Made by a program: the position numbers and the translations under genes
Notes under the pieces: generated by a model
The model's database searches: none
The model's input: only the letters and a program-made list of their open reading frames with translations
What the model was told of the DNA's origin: nothing
In this document: piece by piece, positions 25,575 through 33,452 of the stretch
Layout: every line of letters starts with the position of its first letter
Position numbering within the stretch: position 1 is the stretch's first letter
Assembly (NCBI RefSeq): GCF_028209395.1
Contig: NZ_JAQLDQ010000014.1
Coordinates: forward strand, 1 to 56,391
DNA: 56,391 nucleotides
Reading direction: 5' to 3'
Source: Collinsella aerofaciens
Lineage (GTDB): Bacteria > Actinomycetota > Coriobacteriia > Coriobacteriales > Coriobacteriaceae

Positions 25575-26299
25575 GCCGCCACCTCCCCGCGCGCTCGTCG
25601 CCCTTCCCGACAGAAGCTCATGAAGAGTTCCTCGAGGTCCTGCCCGGGCCGAAGCGCATCCTCGTAGGCGAGGCGCCCCCCGCAGATGATGCCGATGGTG
25701 TCCGCCATCTGCTGCACCTCGGAGAGGATGTGGCTCGAGACGATTACCGTCGTACCCGCCGCCGCGAAGCCGCGGATCTGGTCGCGCAGCTCCTCGATGC
25801 CGATGGGGTCGAGCCCGTTGGTGGGCTCGTCGAGCACGAGCAGGCGTGGCCGGGCGATCAGCGCCAGCGCGAGCCCCAGGCGCTGCCGCATCCCCATCGA
25901 GAAGCGCCCGGCGCGCTTCTTCCCGGTGTCCGCGAGGTCCACGGCGGCGAGCACCTCATCTATGCGGCTCTCGGGAAGGCCCAGCAGCGTGGTGCGCACG
26001 CGCAGGTTCTCGCGCGCGGTGAGGTTGGGGTAGAGCGGCGCCTCCTCGATGAGGCTGCCGATTGCGTAGAGGTCCTCGCGGCGCCAGGCGTGCCCGGCAA
26101 AGAGGATCTCCCCGGCCGTCGGCCGCAGCATCCCGCAGATCATCTTGAGCGTTGTCGACTTGCCGGCGCCGTTGGGACCGAGCAGCCCGTACACCTCGCC
26201 CTCGCGGATATGAAGGCTCACGTCGGCCACGGCGTCCTGCGCCTGGTCGCCGCGGCCAAAGCGCTTGGTGAGCCCGCGCGTCTCGAGCATGTAACCCAT
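25571..26299 (-). CDS. ABC transporter ATP-binding protein (peptide-antibiotic immunity type)
   Basis: The 242 residues have Walker [10 protein letters not shown] (near 41-49), the signature MGMRQRLGLALAL, where FSMGM replaces the common LSGGQ as in BcrA/MutF proteins, Walker B LLVLDEPTNGLDP and H-loop SSHIL. GAAAGGAT precedes the ATG. It is the first gene of the operon ATPase, permease, permease, YxeA-like, regulator, kinase. No lantibiotic synthesis genes are present, so a resistance role is likely. Confidence 0.93.
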   Translation of the reverse strand: MGYMLETRGLTKRFGRGDQAQDAVADVSLHIREGEVYGLLGPNGAGKSTTLKMICGMLRPTAGEILFAGHAWRREDLYAIGSLIEEAPLYPNLTARENLRVRTTLLGLPESRIDEVLAAVDLADTGKKRAGRFSMGMRQRLGLALALIARPRLLVLDEPTNGLDPIGIEELRDQIRGFAAAGTTVIVSSHILSEVQQMADTIGIICGGRLAYEDALRPGQDLEELFMSFCREGRRARGEVAA

Positions 26300-26510
26300 G
26301 GGTTTATCCTTTCTCTTCCGGGAGCGCGGGCCGAGTCACCGTGCCCGCGCGCCTTACCTTTCGGGTTCACCATCCATGGTGGGGCGTGTTTCTAACGAAG
26401 CCGTAACGGCCGTTGGGCTCTTTTGGCGCCAACCCTTCTCGACCCGCACATCATGATTAATTTGCTTAAGGCAACAACTTTCCCGATCGATGTAATCACC
26501 GAATCAAAAC
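26300..26510. promoter_or_regulatory. Control region of the ABC/two-component operon
   Basis: This 211-base gap precedes the ATPase gene on the minus strand. It holds two dyads: CACCATCCATGGTG (26368-26381, symmetric apart from the centre) and the palindrome AACGGCCGTT (26405-26414). Either could bind the OmpR-type regulator, but such regulators usually use direct repeats, so this is a weak inference. No clear -35/-10 pair was found. Confidence 0.35.
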
Positions 26511-26567
26511 GTGTACATCAGCCATCAAAGATGCCGAAAAATGTCATATTTGGAGGCTGATGTACAC
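26511..26567. repeat. 13-bp perfect inverted repeat with 31-base spacer
   Basis: GTGTACATCAGCC (26511-26523) is the exact reverse complement of GGCTGATGTACAC (26555-26567). The spacer is AT-rich. It lies between two divergent units, has no T-run on either side, and looks like a mobile hairpin repeat rather than a terminator. Confidence 0.65.
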
Positions 26568-26695
26568 AAATGCAGAATGCCGCACAACCCAGTAGCATCC
26601 TCCATATGTCTGGACTCTCTATGCTTACGCTGGATAGACATCGCCGGAACGGGTATAGTATCAAAAGTTTTGTCGTTAACCAGCGGGGGAGTCCT

Positions 26696-27400
26696 GTGGG
26701 CATCAAAAAGAAGATCAAAAAGGAGCTTATCGGCACTTCCGATTACCCGTCGAATAAGATCTTTACGATCTCCAATTTCATCACCTTTACGCGCCTGATC
26801 CTCACCCTGGTATTTCTGTACCTGTTTGTGACGGATAACAACCGCGTCATCGCCATCGTTATCTACGCCGTTGCCGCCTCCACCGACTGGATGGACGGTC
26901 AGATCGCCCGCATGACCAAGACGGTCTCGTGGCTCGGCAAGGTCATGGATCCCATCTGCGACCGTGCGCTGCTGTTCACCGGCGTACTTGGGCTGGTGGT
27001 TCGCGGAGAGCTGCCAATCTGGGTCTGCGTGCTCATTATTGGCCGCGACATCTATCTGGGCATCGGCACGCTTATCGTGCGTCATTATCACCGTCGCCCC
27101 ATCGATGTCGTCTTTCCCGGAAAGATTGCCACTGCACTGCTCATGACCGGCTTCTCGCTCATGCTGCTCGGGTTCCCCGTTATTGACGGCCTGCATCTTT
27201 TACCTTCAACCCTTACGGCCTTCCCGGGCCTCAACGGAAGCTCGGTGCCCCTCGGCATCTTCTTTGTGTACGGCGGCGTGATCTTCTCCATGCTCACGGC
27301 TGTCATCTATTCCATTAAGGGCGGAGTGGCCATTAAACAGGCTCTCGCGCATCCCGAGGACGAGGACATCGACTTTCTGAACCCTGAAATCGAAGACTGA
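26696..27400 (+). CDS. CDP-alcohol phosphatidyltransferase (PgsA2-like)
   Basis: The 234-residue membrane enzyme transfers a phosphatidyl group from CDP-diacylglycerol to an alcohol. The family signature is complete: DWMDGQIAR, eight residues, then G...D...D (WLGKVMDPICDRAL). Several transmembrane helices follow. The GTG start at 26696 has GGGGGAG just upstream; no good site precedes the earlier ATG at 26570. With the FHA and MerR genes it forms a trio also found around mycobacterial pgsA2, garA and Rv1828. The alcohol substrate cannot be told. Confidence 0.9.
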   Translation: MGIKKKIKKELIGTSDYPSNKIFTISNFITFTRLILTLVFLYLFVTDNNRVIAIVIYAVAASTDWMDGQIARMTKTVSWLGKVMDPICDRALLFTGVLGLVVRGELPIWVCVLIIGRDIYLGIGTLIVRHYHRRPIDVVFPGKIATALLMTGFSLMLLGFPVIDGLHLLPSTLTAFPGLNGSSVPLGIFFVYGGVIFSMLTAVIYSIKGGVAIKQALAHPEDEDIDFLNPEIED

Positions 27401-27466
27401 TTCGTTGGGGTATGATTACGTACGGTTCATTATTTGCGGCACGTCCGCGATAAGTTAGGGGTTGTC

Positions 27467-27901
27467 ATGGACAACATGGTAAACAATATGCCTCACAATG
27501 ATAAGACTGCTGACGCTACCTGCGTATTCCGCGTGCCTTCAAGCGACGTCACCGTTCCCGACCTCATGGCCAACGTGCGCATCACCGCCCCCGTTCTGTC
27601 CATCGTCAAGGGTCCGCAAACTGGTGCCGCCTTTGAGCTCGAGGACGACGTGACCACCATCGGCCGCGATCCTGCGAACGGCATCTTCCTCAATGACATG
27701 ACCGTATCGCGCAGCCACGCGCGCATTATCCGCGAGGGCCTCGGCGCTCGCATCGAGGACTTGGGCTCGCTCAATGGCACCTGGGTCGACGGTGCCATCG
27801 TCAATTCAGCCCCGCTGCACGACGGTTCTTCCGTCCAGATCGGTACGTTTACGCTCATCTACCACGAGAGCACGCCGGAGCGCATCGAAACCGGTGAGTA
27901 G
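27467..27901 (+). CDS. FHA-domain protein, GarA/OdhI-like
   Basis: The 144-residue protein has a short N-terminal tail and one FHA domain (about residues 45-125) with the phosphothreonine-binding signature: TIGRD, then VSRSHARI, then LGSLNGTWV. In the tail, ATCVFR (T18) aligns with the ETTSVFR segment of GarA/OdhI, where a Ser/Thr kinase phosphorylates the threonine and the FHA domain then closes on it. GarA regulates 2-oxoglutarate and glutamate metabolism. Whether those targets apply here is unknown. The start at 27467 is preceded by TAGGGG; other in-frame ATGs are close by. Four bases separate it from the MerR gene. Confidence 0.9.
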   Translation: MDNMVNNMPHNDKTADATCVFRVPSSDVTVPDLMANVRITAPVLSIVKGPQTGAAFELEDDVTTIGRDPANGIFLNDMTVSRSHARIIREGLGARIEDLGSLNGTWVDGAIVNSAPLHDGSSVQIGTFTLIYHESTPERIETGE

Positions 27902-27904
27902 GGC

Positions 27905-28789
27905 ATGGCCGAACGCAACTATCTGAGTATCGGCCAAGTCGTCAACCTACTTCGAGGCGCATACCCCGATCTTTCGAACTCAAAAATTAGATTTCTAGAA
28001 GATGAGGGGCTCATTACCCCTCATCGTACGCCTAAGGGATACCGTCAGTACTCTAAGGAGGACGTTGATCGCCTGGAGGTCATCCTGCACTTGCAGAAGA
28101 CCCGCTACATGCCGCTCAACGTGATTAAGCAGCGCTTGGAAAACGCCACGGACCTGTCCACTTTGGCTTACGAGGTGGGTCTTCTGTCCGATGTTCCGCT
28201 TAAGACGGAGCCCAAGGAGACCAAGCAAAAGCTGCATCCCATCGAGACGATCCCCGACATGCTCGGTGTTGAGATTTCGTTTATCCGCTCCCTTGCCGAG
28301 AACGATCTTATCCGCATCATCAAGAGCCCGCAGAACCGTGAGCTCGTCGATGGCCGAGATTTCCCGATTATCCGTTACTGCTCGGAGCTGTCGCGCTTCC
28401 ACATTGAGCCGCGCAACCTGCGTCAGTACGTATCGTCGGCAAACCGCGAATCTTCGATGTTTGAGCAGGTTCTCGTGAGCATGCTCGGCATGGATACCTC
28501 CGATGACGAGCGCGACGCCAAGCTCGAGCGCGCTTTTAAGAAACTGCACGACCTCACCGAGGGTGTGCATACCGCGCTACTTAAGAACCGTGTCTTTGAG
28601 TCGCTCAACGCCGTGGTCGAGGACGCTGACATCGATGCCCTCGATGAAGAGATTGCGCGTTCCGAATCGACCAAGGCTAAAAGCGATGCGACAAGCGTCC
28701 CCGCGGTTGCCGCGCACGACGAGTCGCTCGTGCAGCCGTCCAAAGTCGTCGTCCCCTCGCAGAGCTCGTCTGCTAACACGGGCAAATAA
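27905..28789 (+). CDS. MerR-family regulator, FtsR-like
   Basis: The 294 residues begin with a MerR winged helix-turn-helix (YLSIGQVVNLLR, IRFLEDEGLITPHRTPKGYRQYSKEDVDRLEVI, residues 5-75). A long C-terminal part carries no metal-binding cysteines and ends in a Ser/Lys-rich tail. The gene sits directly after the GarA-like FHA gene, just as Rv1828/FtsR follows garA in mycobacteria and corynebacteria, where it activates ftsZ. The orthology is likely but inferred from context and size. Confidence 0.88.
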   Translation: MAERNYLSIGQVVNLLRGAYPDLSNSKIRFLEDEGLITPHRTPKGYRQYSKEDVDRLEVILHLQKTRYMPLNVIKQRLENATDLSTLAYEVGLLSDVPLKTEPKETKQKLHPIETIPDMLGVEISFIRSLAENDLIRIIKSPQNRELVDGRDFPIIRYCSELSRFHIEPRNLRQYVSSANRESSMFEQVLVSMLGMDTSDDERDAKLERAFKKLHDLTEGVHTALLKNRVFESLNAVVEDADIDALDEEIARSESTKAKSDATSVPAVAAHDESLVQPSKVVVPSQSSSANTGK

Positions 28790-28824
28790 CCGCCGTTCAC
28801 CCGGCAATCCATGAAAGGTCACCC

Positions 28825-29355
28825 ATGTACGACTTCGAATCTCATATCGTCGATATCCCCGACTATCCCGAGCCCGGAGTCGTCTTTAAGGACATCACGC
28901 CGCTCTTTGGAAATCCCGAGGCCCTGAAGGCCATGGTGGATGCCCTGGCCGAGCATTTTGCCGACATGGGCATTACCAAGGTCGTAGGACCCGAGGCCCG
29001 TGGCTTTATGGTCGGTGTGCCCGTGGCCGTCGCCCTGGGTGCCGGCTTTATTCCCGCACGTAAGCCGGGCAAATTGCCGCGCAAGACGGTCAGCGAGAGC
29101 TACGAGCTCGAGTATGGAACGGATTCTATCGAGATCCACGCCGATGCCATCAGCTCTAAAGATACCGTGTTGATTCTGGACGACTTGGTCGCGACGGGCG
29201 GAACTGTCGAGGCAACAGGTAAACTGGTGCGAGATATGGGCGCAAAGCTTGTAGGTTACGGTTGTATCCTTGAGCTTGCGTTTCTCAACCCGCGCAAGAA
29301 GCTCACGCCTTCTAACGACGACGTTGAGCTCTTTAGCCTGGTAACGGTGGACTAG
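28825..29355 (+). CDS. apt: Adenine phosphoribosyltransferase
   Basis: This enzyme salvages adenine to AMP using PRPP. The 176 residues show the N-terminal VDIPDYPEPGVVFKDITPL, GPEARGFMVGVPVA, RKPGKLP and the PRPP-binding loop VLILDDLVATGGT. GAAAGG precedes the ATG. Confidence 0.97.
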   Translation: MYDFESHIVDIPDYPEPGVVFKDITPLFGNPEALKAMVDALAEHFADMGITKVVGPEARGFMVGVPVAVALGAGFIPARKPGKLPRKTVSESYELEYGTDSIEIHADAISSKDTVLILDDLVATGGTVEATGKLVRDMGAKLVGYGCILELAFLNPRKKLTPSNDDVELFSLVTVD

Positions 29356-29387
29356 CCGCTACCCTTAGATACCGGAAAGGAAGCTCC

Positions 29388-30512
29388 ATGCGCACAGCAA
29401 ACACGCACAGAAACATGGCACGCTGCGCTGCTACGGCAACCCTCGCTTGTGTTTTGGGCCTGGGCCTCTCGGCTCCTGCCTATGCCGATACCGCATCCGA
29501 CCTTGCCGCTGCCCGTACCAAGCTCGAGCAGATTGGCACGCAAACCCAGCAAATTCATGAAGAACTCTCCGCACAGACGCAGGAGCTTGATCAGACTGCA
29601 GGCGAAATCACGCAAAAGCAGCAAGAGATTGCCGAAGGCCAGGCCAAGCTCTCTAACTACGTTGCCGGTGAGTACAAGACCGGCGGTCTGAGTCTCCTTC
29701 AGGTTCTGACGGGCGTCGACGATCTGGGCGACATGCTCAACCGTCTCTTCTACTACGGCAAGGTGTCCGACAAGCAGGCCCAGTCCATTCAGGAGGTCAA
29801 GGACCTTAAGCAGCAGCTCACCGATAAGCAGACCGAGCAGGAGAAGAACGTCGCCGCGACACAGAAGAAGGTCGACGAGCTCAATGCTCAGCAGGCTGAG
29901 GCCCAGAGTGTCGTGAACTCCCTGGATTCGCAGCTGCAGGCCGAGCTCGCTGCCGAGGCCGAGGCCAACGCTGCGCTGCAGGCTGGCATTAATGCCAGCA
30001 CCGCCGAAAAGGCCACGGTGAGCAACGACACCGCCGGTACGACCGAGAACACCAACAATGGTGGCGGTACGACCAACAACGGCGGTGGCAACACGCCTGC
30101 GCCCACGCCCGCTCCTGCTCCCACGCCGCAGCCTGCCCCCACGCCCGCTCCGGCACCCACGCCCTCAGCACCGAGTCAATCTGTTGATGGTGGCTCCGTT
30201 GTTTCGCGCGCCTACAGCAAGCTTGGCTATGCTTATTCTTGGGGCGGTATTGGACCGAACAGCTTTGACTGCTCCGGCTTTGTAAGCTACTGCCTCACGG
30301 GCCGTTATTGCCGCCTTGGCACTACGGGCACCTTCATGGGCTGGACCCGCGTGTCCGATCCCCAGCCTGGCGACGTCGTGGTTAACTCTTACCACACCGG
30401 CATCTACATTGGTAACGGCCAGATGATCCATGCTTCCGACTACAAGACGGGCGTTATCATCAGCTCCGTTGCCGCTGGCATGAACAACAATTACATCTTC
30501 GTGCGCTACTAA
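29388..30512 (+). CDS. Secreted NlpC/P60 peptidoglycan hydrolase with coiled coil (CwlO-like)
   Basis: The 374-residue protein has a signal peptide (LACVLGLGLSAPAYA, cleavage near residue 33), a long coiled coil (about 35-205), a Gly/Asn stretch, a Pro-Ala-Thr linker (about 230-265) and a C-terminal NlpC/P60 domain. The catalytic cysteine is C295 in FDCSGFVSY, and the histidine lies in SYHTGIYIG. The coiled coil plus P60 layout matches CwlO and RipA-type enzymes that FtsEX activates in other bacteria. GAAAGGAAG precedes the ATG. Confidence 0.94.
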   Translation: MRTANTHRNMARCAATATLACVLGLGLSAPAYADTASDLAAARTKLEQIGTQTQQIHEELSAQTQELDQTAGEITQKQQEIAEGQAKLSNYVAGEYKTGGLSLLQVLTGVDDLGDMLNRLFYYGKVSDKQAQSIQEVKDLKQQLTDKQTEQEKNVAATQKKVDELNAQQAEAQSVVNSLDSQLQAELAAEAEANAALQAGINASTAEKATVSNDTAGTTENTNNGGGTTNNGGGNTPAPTPAPAPTPQPAPTPAPAPTPSAPSQSVDGGSVVSRAYSKLGYAYSWGGIGPNSFDCSGFVSYCLTGRYCRLGTTGTFMGWTRVSDPQPGDVVVNSYHTGIYIGNGQMIHASDYKTGVIISSVAAGMNNNYIFVRY

Positions 30513-30535
30513 TTTATTTCTACAGCGAACGAACG

Positions 30536-30574
30536 TGGGCCTCGCGATCTTGAGTCACGAGGCCCATTCTTTTT
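30536..30574 (+). terminator. Terminator of the NlpC/P60 gene
   Basis: A hairpin TGGGCCTCG/CGAGGCCCA with a 13-base loop precedes TTCTTTTT. Confidence 0.85.
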
Positions 30575-30599
30575 GCCCCAACAGTTTGCCTTAAGATCA

Positions 30600-30659
30600 G
30601 GACGGCTATCTAGTATTCAAAACTAGATAGCCGTCCAATCAATCCGAAAGACGGCTATA
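30600..30659 (+). promoter_or_regulatory. Palindromic operator and promoter of degV
   Basis: GGACGGCTATCTAGT (30600-30614) and its perfect complement (30622-30636) form a 15-bp dyad around seven bases. A third copy of the half-site head, GACGGCTATA (30650-30659), carries the -10 hexamer TATAAT. The dyad covers the expected -35 zone. TATCTAGT recurs in the upstream region of the facing DUF1836 gene. This looks like an operator, although a transcript hairpin is also possible. Confidence 0.6.
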
Positions 30660-30690
30660 ATTGTTGAGGAACAAATAGAAAGGACCCTCA

Positions 30691-31557
30691 ATGAGCTGGG
30701 CGCTTATCTCCGATTCGAGCTGCAATCTTCGCGATTGGCAGCCAACCGCACCTCATACCACCTTTGCATTTGCACCCCTTAAGATCCGAGTGGGGGAGCG
30801 CGAGTTTGTCGATGACCTCACGCTCGACGTTCACGAGCTCAATTGCGCCGTGCAGGCGGAGTCAAGTGCTTCTTCAAGCGCCTGTCCAAGCGTAGGGGAG
30901 TGGGCCGAACTCTTTAGGCTTGCCGACAAGACGATTTGCATGCCCATCTCGGAGGGCGTATCGGGAAGCTACAATGCCGCGGCCACCGCACGTGACATGG
31001 TGCTTGCCGAGGAGCCCAATCGTCAGATTCATTTGGTTAACTCGCGAGCCGCAGGTGGCAAAATGGACCTAATCTTCCTGCTGTTCGACCGCTATCTTGC
31101 AAGCAACCCGGATACCTCCTTTGAGAATGCCTGCGCCTACTTCGATAGCTTGGAGCAGCAGAGCAAGATCCTCTTTAGTTTGTGCAATTACGAAAACCTT
31201 GCGAAGGCCGGACGTATTCCTAAGGCGGCCGGCGTTATTGCCAACAAGCTCAATATCCGCATTTTGGGCACGGCGAGCGAAGCGGGCAAAATTGAACTCG
31301 TCGGGCACACGCGTGGCGAAAAGAAGATGCTCACCAAGATTGTCGACACCATGGAGGCCGAAGGTTTCACGGGCGGCGAGGTCATCATCGATCACGTTGA
31401 GAACGAAGCTGGAGCCCAGGCGCTTGCCGACCGCATTGTCGAGCACTGGCCCGGCTCCAAGACGATTGTCATGCCCTGCAACGGGCTAGATTCATATTAT
31501 GCCGAGATGCACGGGCTCATTATCGGCTACGGCATGGGCGTGGCTTCGGGCCGATAA
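30691..31557 (+). CDS. DegV family fatty-acid-binding protein
   Basis: The 288-residue protein has the DegV layout: LISDSSCNL at the N-terminus, then CMPISEGVSGSYNAA near residue 93, where DegV/FakB proteins contact the fatty acid carboxylate, then VNSRAAGGKMDLIF and the C-terminal domain with GGEVIIDHVEN. Homologues (FakB) present fatty acids to the kinase FakA. No fakA is nearby, so the partner is open. GAAAGGACC precedes the ATG. Confidence 0.9.
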   Translation: MSWALISDSSCNLRDWQPTAPHTTFAFAPLKIRVGEREFVDDLTLDVHELNCAVQAESSASSSACPSVGEWAELFRLADKTICMPISEGVSGSYNAAATARDMVLAEEPNRQIHLVNSRAAGGKMDLIFLLFDRYLASNPDTSFENACAYFDSLEQQSKILFSLCNYENLAKAGRIPKAAGVIANKLNIRILGTASEAGKIELVGHTRGEKKMLTKIVDTMEAEGFTGGEVIIDHVENEAGAQALADRIVEHWPGSKTIVMPCNGLDSYYAEMHGLIIGYGMGVASGR

Positions 31558-31576
31558 TGCCCAACTAGACAAACGA

Positions 31577-31617
31577 ACGGGCGGGATAAAGGGCCAGTGG
31601 CCCTTTATCCCGCCCGT
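31577..31617. terminator. Bidirectional terminator between degV and the DUF1836 gene
   Basis: A perfect 19-bp stem with a three-base loop (ACGGGCGGGATAAAGGGCC and complement) lies between convergent genes. T-runs are short on both sides. Confidence 0.75.
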
Positions 31618-31629
31618 CTTATACCTCGG

Positions 31630-32241
31630 TTAGCTATTAAACCCATTGAACTTTAGATAGCTCATCAGGTATGCCTTCGAGACGAAGGACGATACCGCAC
31701 TGCGTACGAGCAACGACTCGCGCGTAACCTGATGTGCGGTATCGGGCACGGGAGTCTGCTCGACGGAAAACGCTGCACGAATCGATGCCTCAAGTTGATC
31801 GACTACATAATCGAAAGCCGTCGGAGCGTCGTAGCTTAAGCGTTGAATATTAAAGAGCGCCTGAACCGCAGCGATGGGCAGCACCTGCTTAAAAATACAA
31901 ATGGCGATGAGACGCGCAATCTGCTCACGGCCATACTGCTTTTTAACCGGAGCAGGAACGAGGCCGACCTTCACGTAGTTATTGATCATCGATGGCGTGA
32001 TAACGGGCTGCTCTACGCAAATCGAAAGCGGCTCCATCCACAGCGCAACATATTCAATAACTTGATCGCGATAGAGCGTTACATTGGGCAGCTGTTCATA
32101 GCGCGGCAGGCTCAACGCGTTGAGTTTACCGACCATATCGGACTGAATAAATGCATCCGGCAGCACCGTCGGCTGAATATCCTCCGGCTTAATGCTGACC
32201 GATGTATCTGACATCGGGATAACATGTTTAGCGTGGTTCAT
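31630..32241 (-). CDS. DUF1836 family protein, probable DNA-binding regulator
   Basis: The 203-residue protein has the DUF1836 core VEQPVITPSMINNYVKVGLVPAPVKKQYGREQIARLIAICIFKQVLP, which reads as a MerR-like helix-turn-helix followed by a helical part. The family has no assigned function that I know of. The ATG at 32241 follows GGAGG at a good distance; the frame runs upstream without a better site. Its promoter region contains CTAGGTTATCTAG (32274-32286), sharing TATCTAG with the degV operator, so it may control both genes. Confidence 0.85.
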   Translation of the reverse strand: MNHAKHVIPMSDTSVSIKPEDIQPTVLPDAFIQSDMVGKLNALSLPRYEQLPNVTLYRDQVIEYVALWMEPLSICVEQPVITPSMINNYVKVGLVPAPVKKQYGREQIARLIAICIFKQVLPIAAVQALFNIQRLSYDAPTAFDYVVDQLEASIRAAFSVEQTPVPDTAHQVTRESLLVRSAVSSFVSKAYLMSYLKFNGFNS

Positions 32242-32312
32242 AAGAGGCCTCCGTTCGTTTTCTATATTGTATTCTAGGTTATCTAGTTTTACATACCACA
32301 TAGCCGCAAAGT

Positions 32313-32355
32313 AAAAGTGGTTGGGCGGCACATTGATGCACCGTCCAACCACTTT
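32313..32355 (-). terminator. Terminator of trxB
   Basis: The stem AAAGTGGTTGG-CGG and its complement enclose a short loop about 40 bases past the trxB stop. The minus strand continues TTTTACTTTG. Confidence 0.8.
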
Positions 32356-32395
32356 GCTTAAAGACAGCAACCTTACATAAGAAATATTATCGTAC

Positions 32396-33334
32396 TTATC
32401 CACGAAGAAACGCGTATGCGCTCGTTGCCGCTATGGCTCCATCAGAAACGGCGGTCACAACCTGGCGTAAGCGCTTGGAACGGATGTCGCCAGCGGCAAA
32501 TAGACCAGGTGTACGGGTGGCCATCGAATCGTCGGTGACAATGCCGCCGTCGGGAGCCAGGTCGACTAGATGCTCAACAAGCTCGGTATGTGGCTGCGTC
32601 CCCGTAAAGACAAAGATGCCAAACGAGCCGGGCTCAAATGACTCGGCATGAGTTTCCCCAGATGCATTGTCCTTAAAGGTAATCGTCGTTGGCATGGCTT
32701 CGCCCGATAGCTCCACAATACTAGTTTGGTACCTAACTGTAATATTGTCCTTTGCGAGTACTTTCTGAACAACACCATCGGGCGCACGGAACTGGTCGCG
32801 GCGCAGCACGATGGTCACACTGCTGGCAATGTCGGACAGGAACAGCGCCTCTTCGCATGCCGAATTGCCACCACCGATTACAAAAACCTGCTTGCCGCGG
32901 AAAAACATGCCGTCACATGTTGCGCAATATGAAACGCCACGACCGCGATACGTATCCTCGCCTGCGAAACCTGCCGGACGCGGCGTGGCACCCATGCAAG
33001 CGATAACGCTCGAGGCCAGCGTATCGCCCATATCGTGATGCACCGTAAACAACGCTGCATCGGCATCGTAATCGATACCCGTAACCATGCTCCATGTAAC
33101 CTGTGCTCCCAGGCCCTCTGCATGCTGCTGAAAACGCTCGCCGAGTTCGGCGCCACTCAGGAGCGGGAAACCCGGATAGTTCTCGACCTCATTGGTTGTG
33201 GCGATCTGCCCTCCCGACATGCCCTGCTCAATCACGGTCGTCGTCAGGTTGGCACGCGCAGCATAAATGGCGGCAGCATAGCCCGCGGGGCCGCCACCGA
33301 TAATCGCAACATCGATCGGCTTATCGGTAGTCAT
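32396..33334 (-). CDS. trxB: Thioredoxin-disulfide reductase
   Basis: This FAD/NADPH enzyme keeps thioredoxin reduced. The 312 residues have the FAD motif IGGGPAGYAAAIYAA near residue 10, GGQIATTNEVENYPGF, the redox pair in YCATCDGMFF (CATC), the NADPH motif VIGGGNSACEEAL and AAGDIRSK near the end. AAAGGA precedes the ATG at 33334. It is divergent from the glycosyltransferase gene, with 118 bases between starts. Confidence 0.96.
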   Translation of the reverse strand: MTTDKPIDVAIIGGGPAGYAAAIYAARANLTTTVIEQGMSGGQIATTNEVENYPGFPLLSGAELGERFQQHAEGLGAQVTWSMVTGIDYDADAALFTVHHDMGDTLASSVIACMGATPRPAGFAGEDTYRGRGVSYCATCDGMFFRGKQVFVIGGGNSACEEALFLSDIASSVTIVLRRDQFRAPDGVVQKVLAKDNITVRYQTSIVELSGEAMPTTITFKDNASGETHAESFEPGSFGIFVFTGTQPHTELVEHLVDLAPDGGIVTDDSMATRTPGLFAAGDIRSKRLRQVVTAVSDGAIAATSAYAFLRG

Positions 33335-33452
33335 GAAGCGTCCTTTCGTCGAAACGTTGTCGTTCTTTGCGCTCGTACCCAAATTTACGTGAACGTGACA
33401 CTCATGCACTACAATGATAAATCCGTATTACAAAGCTGAAGGGGAGTTATCG

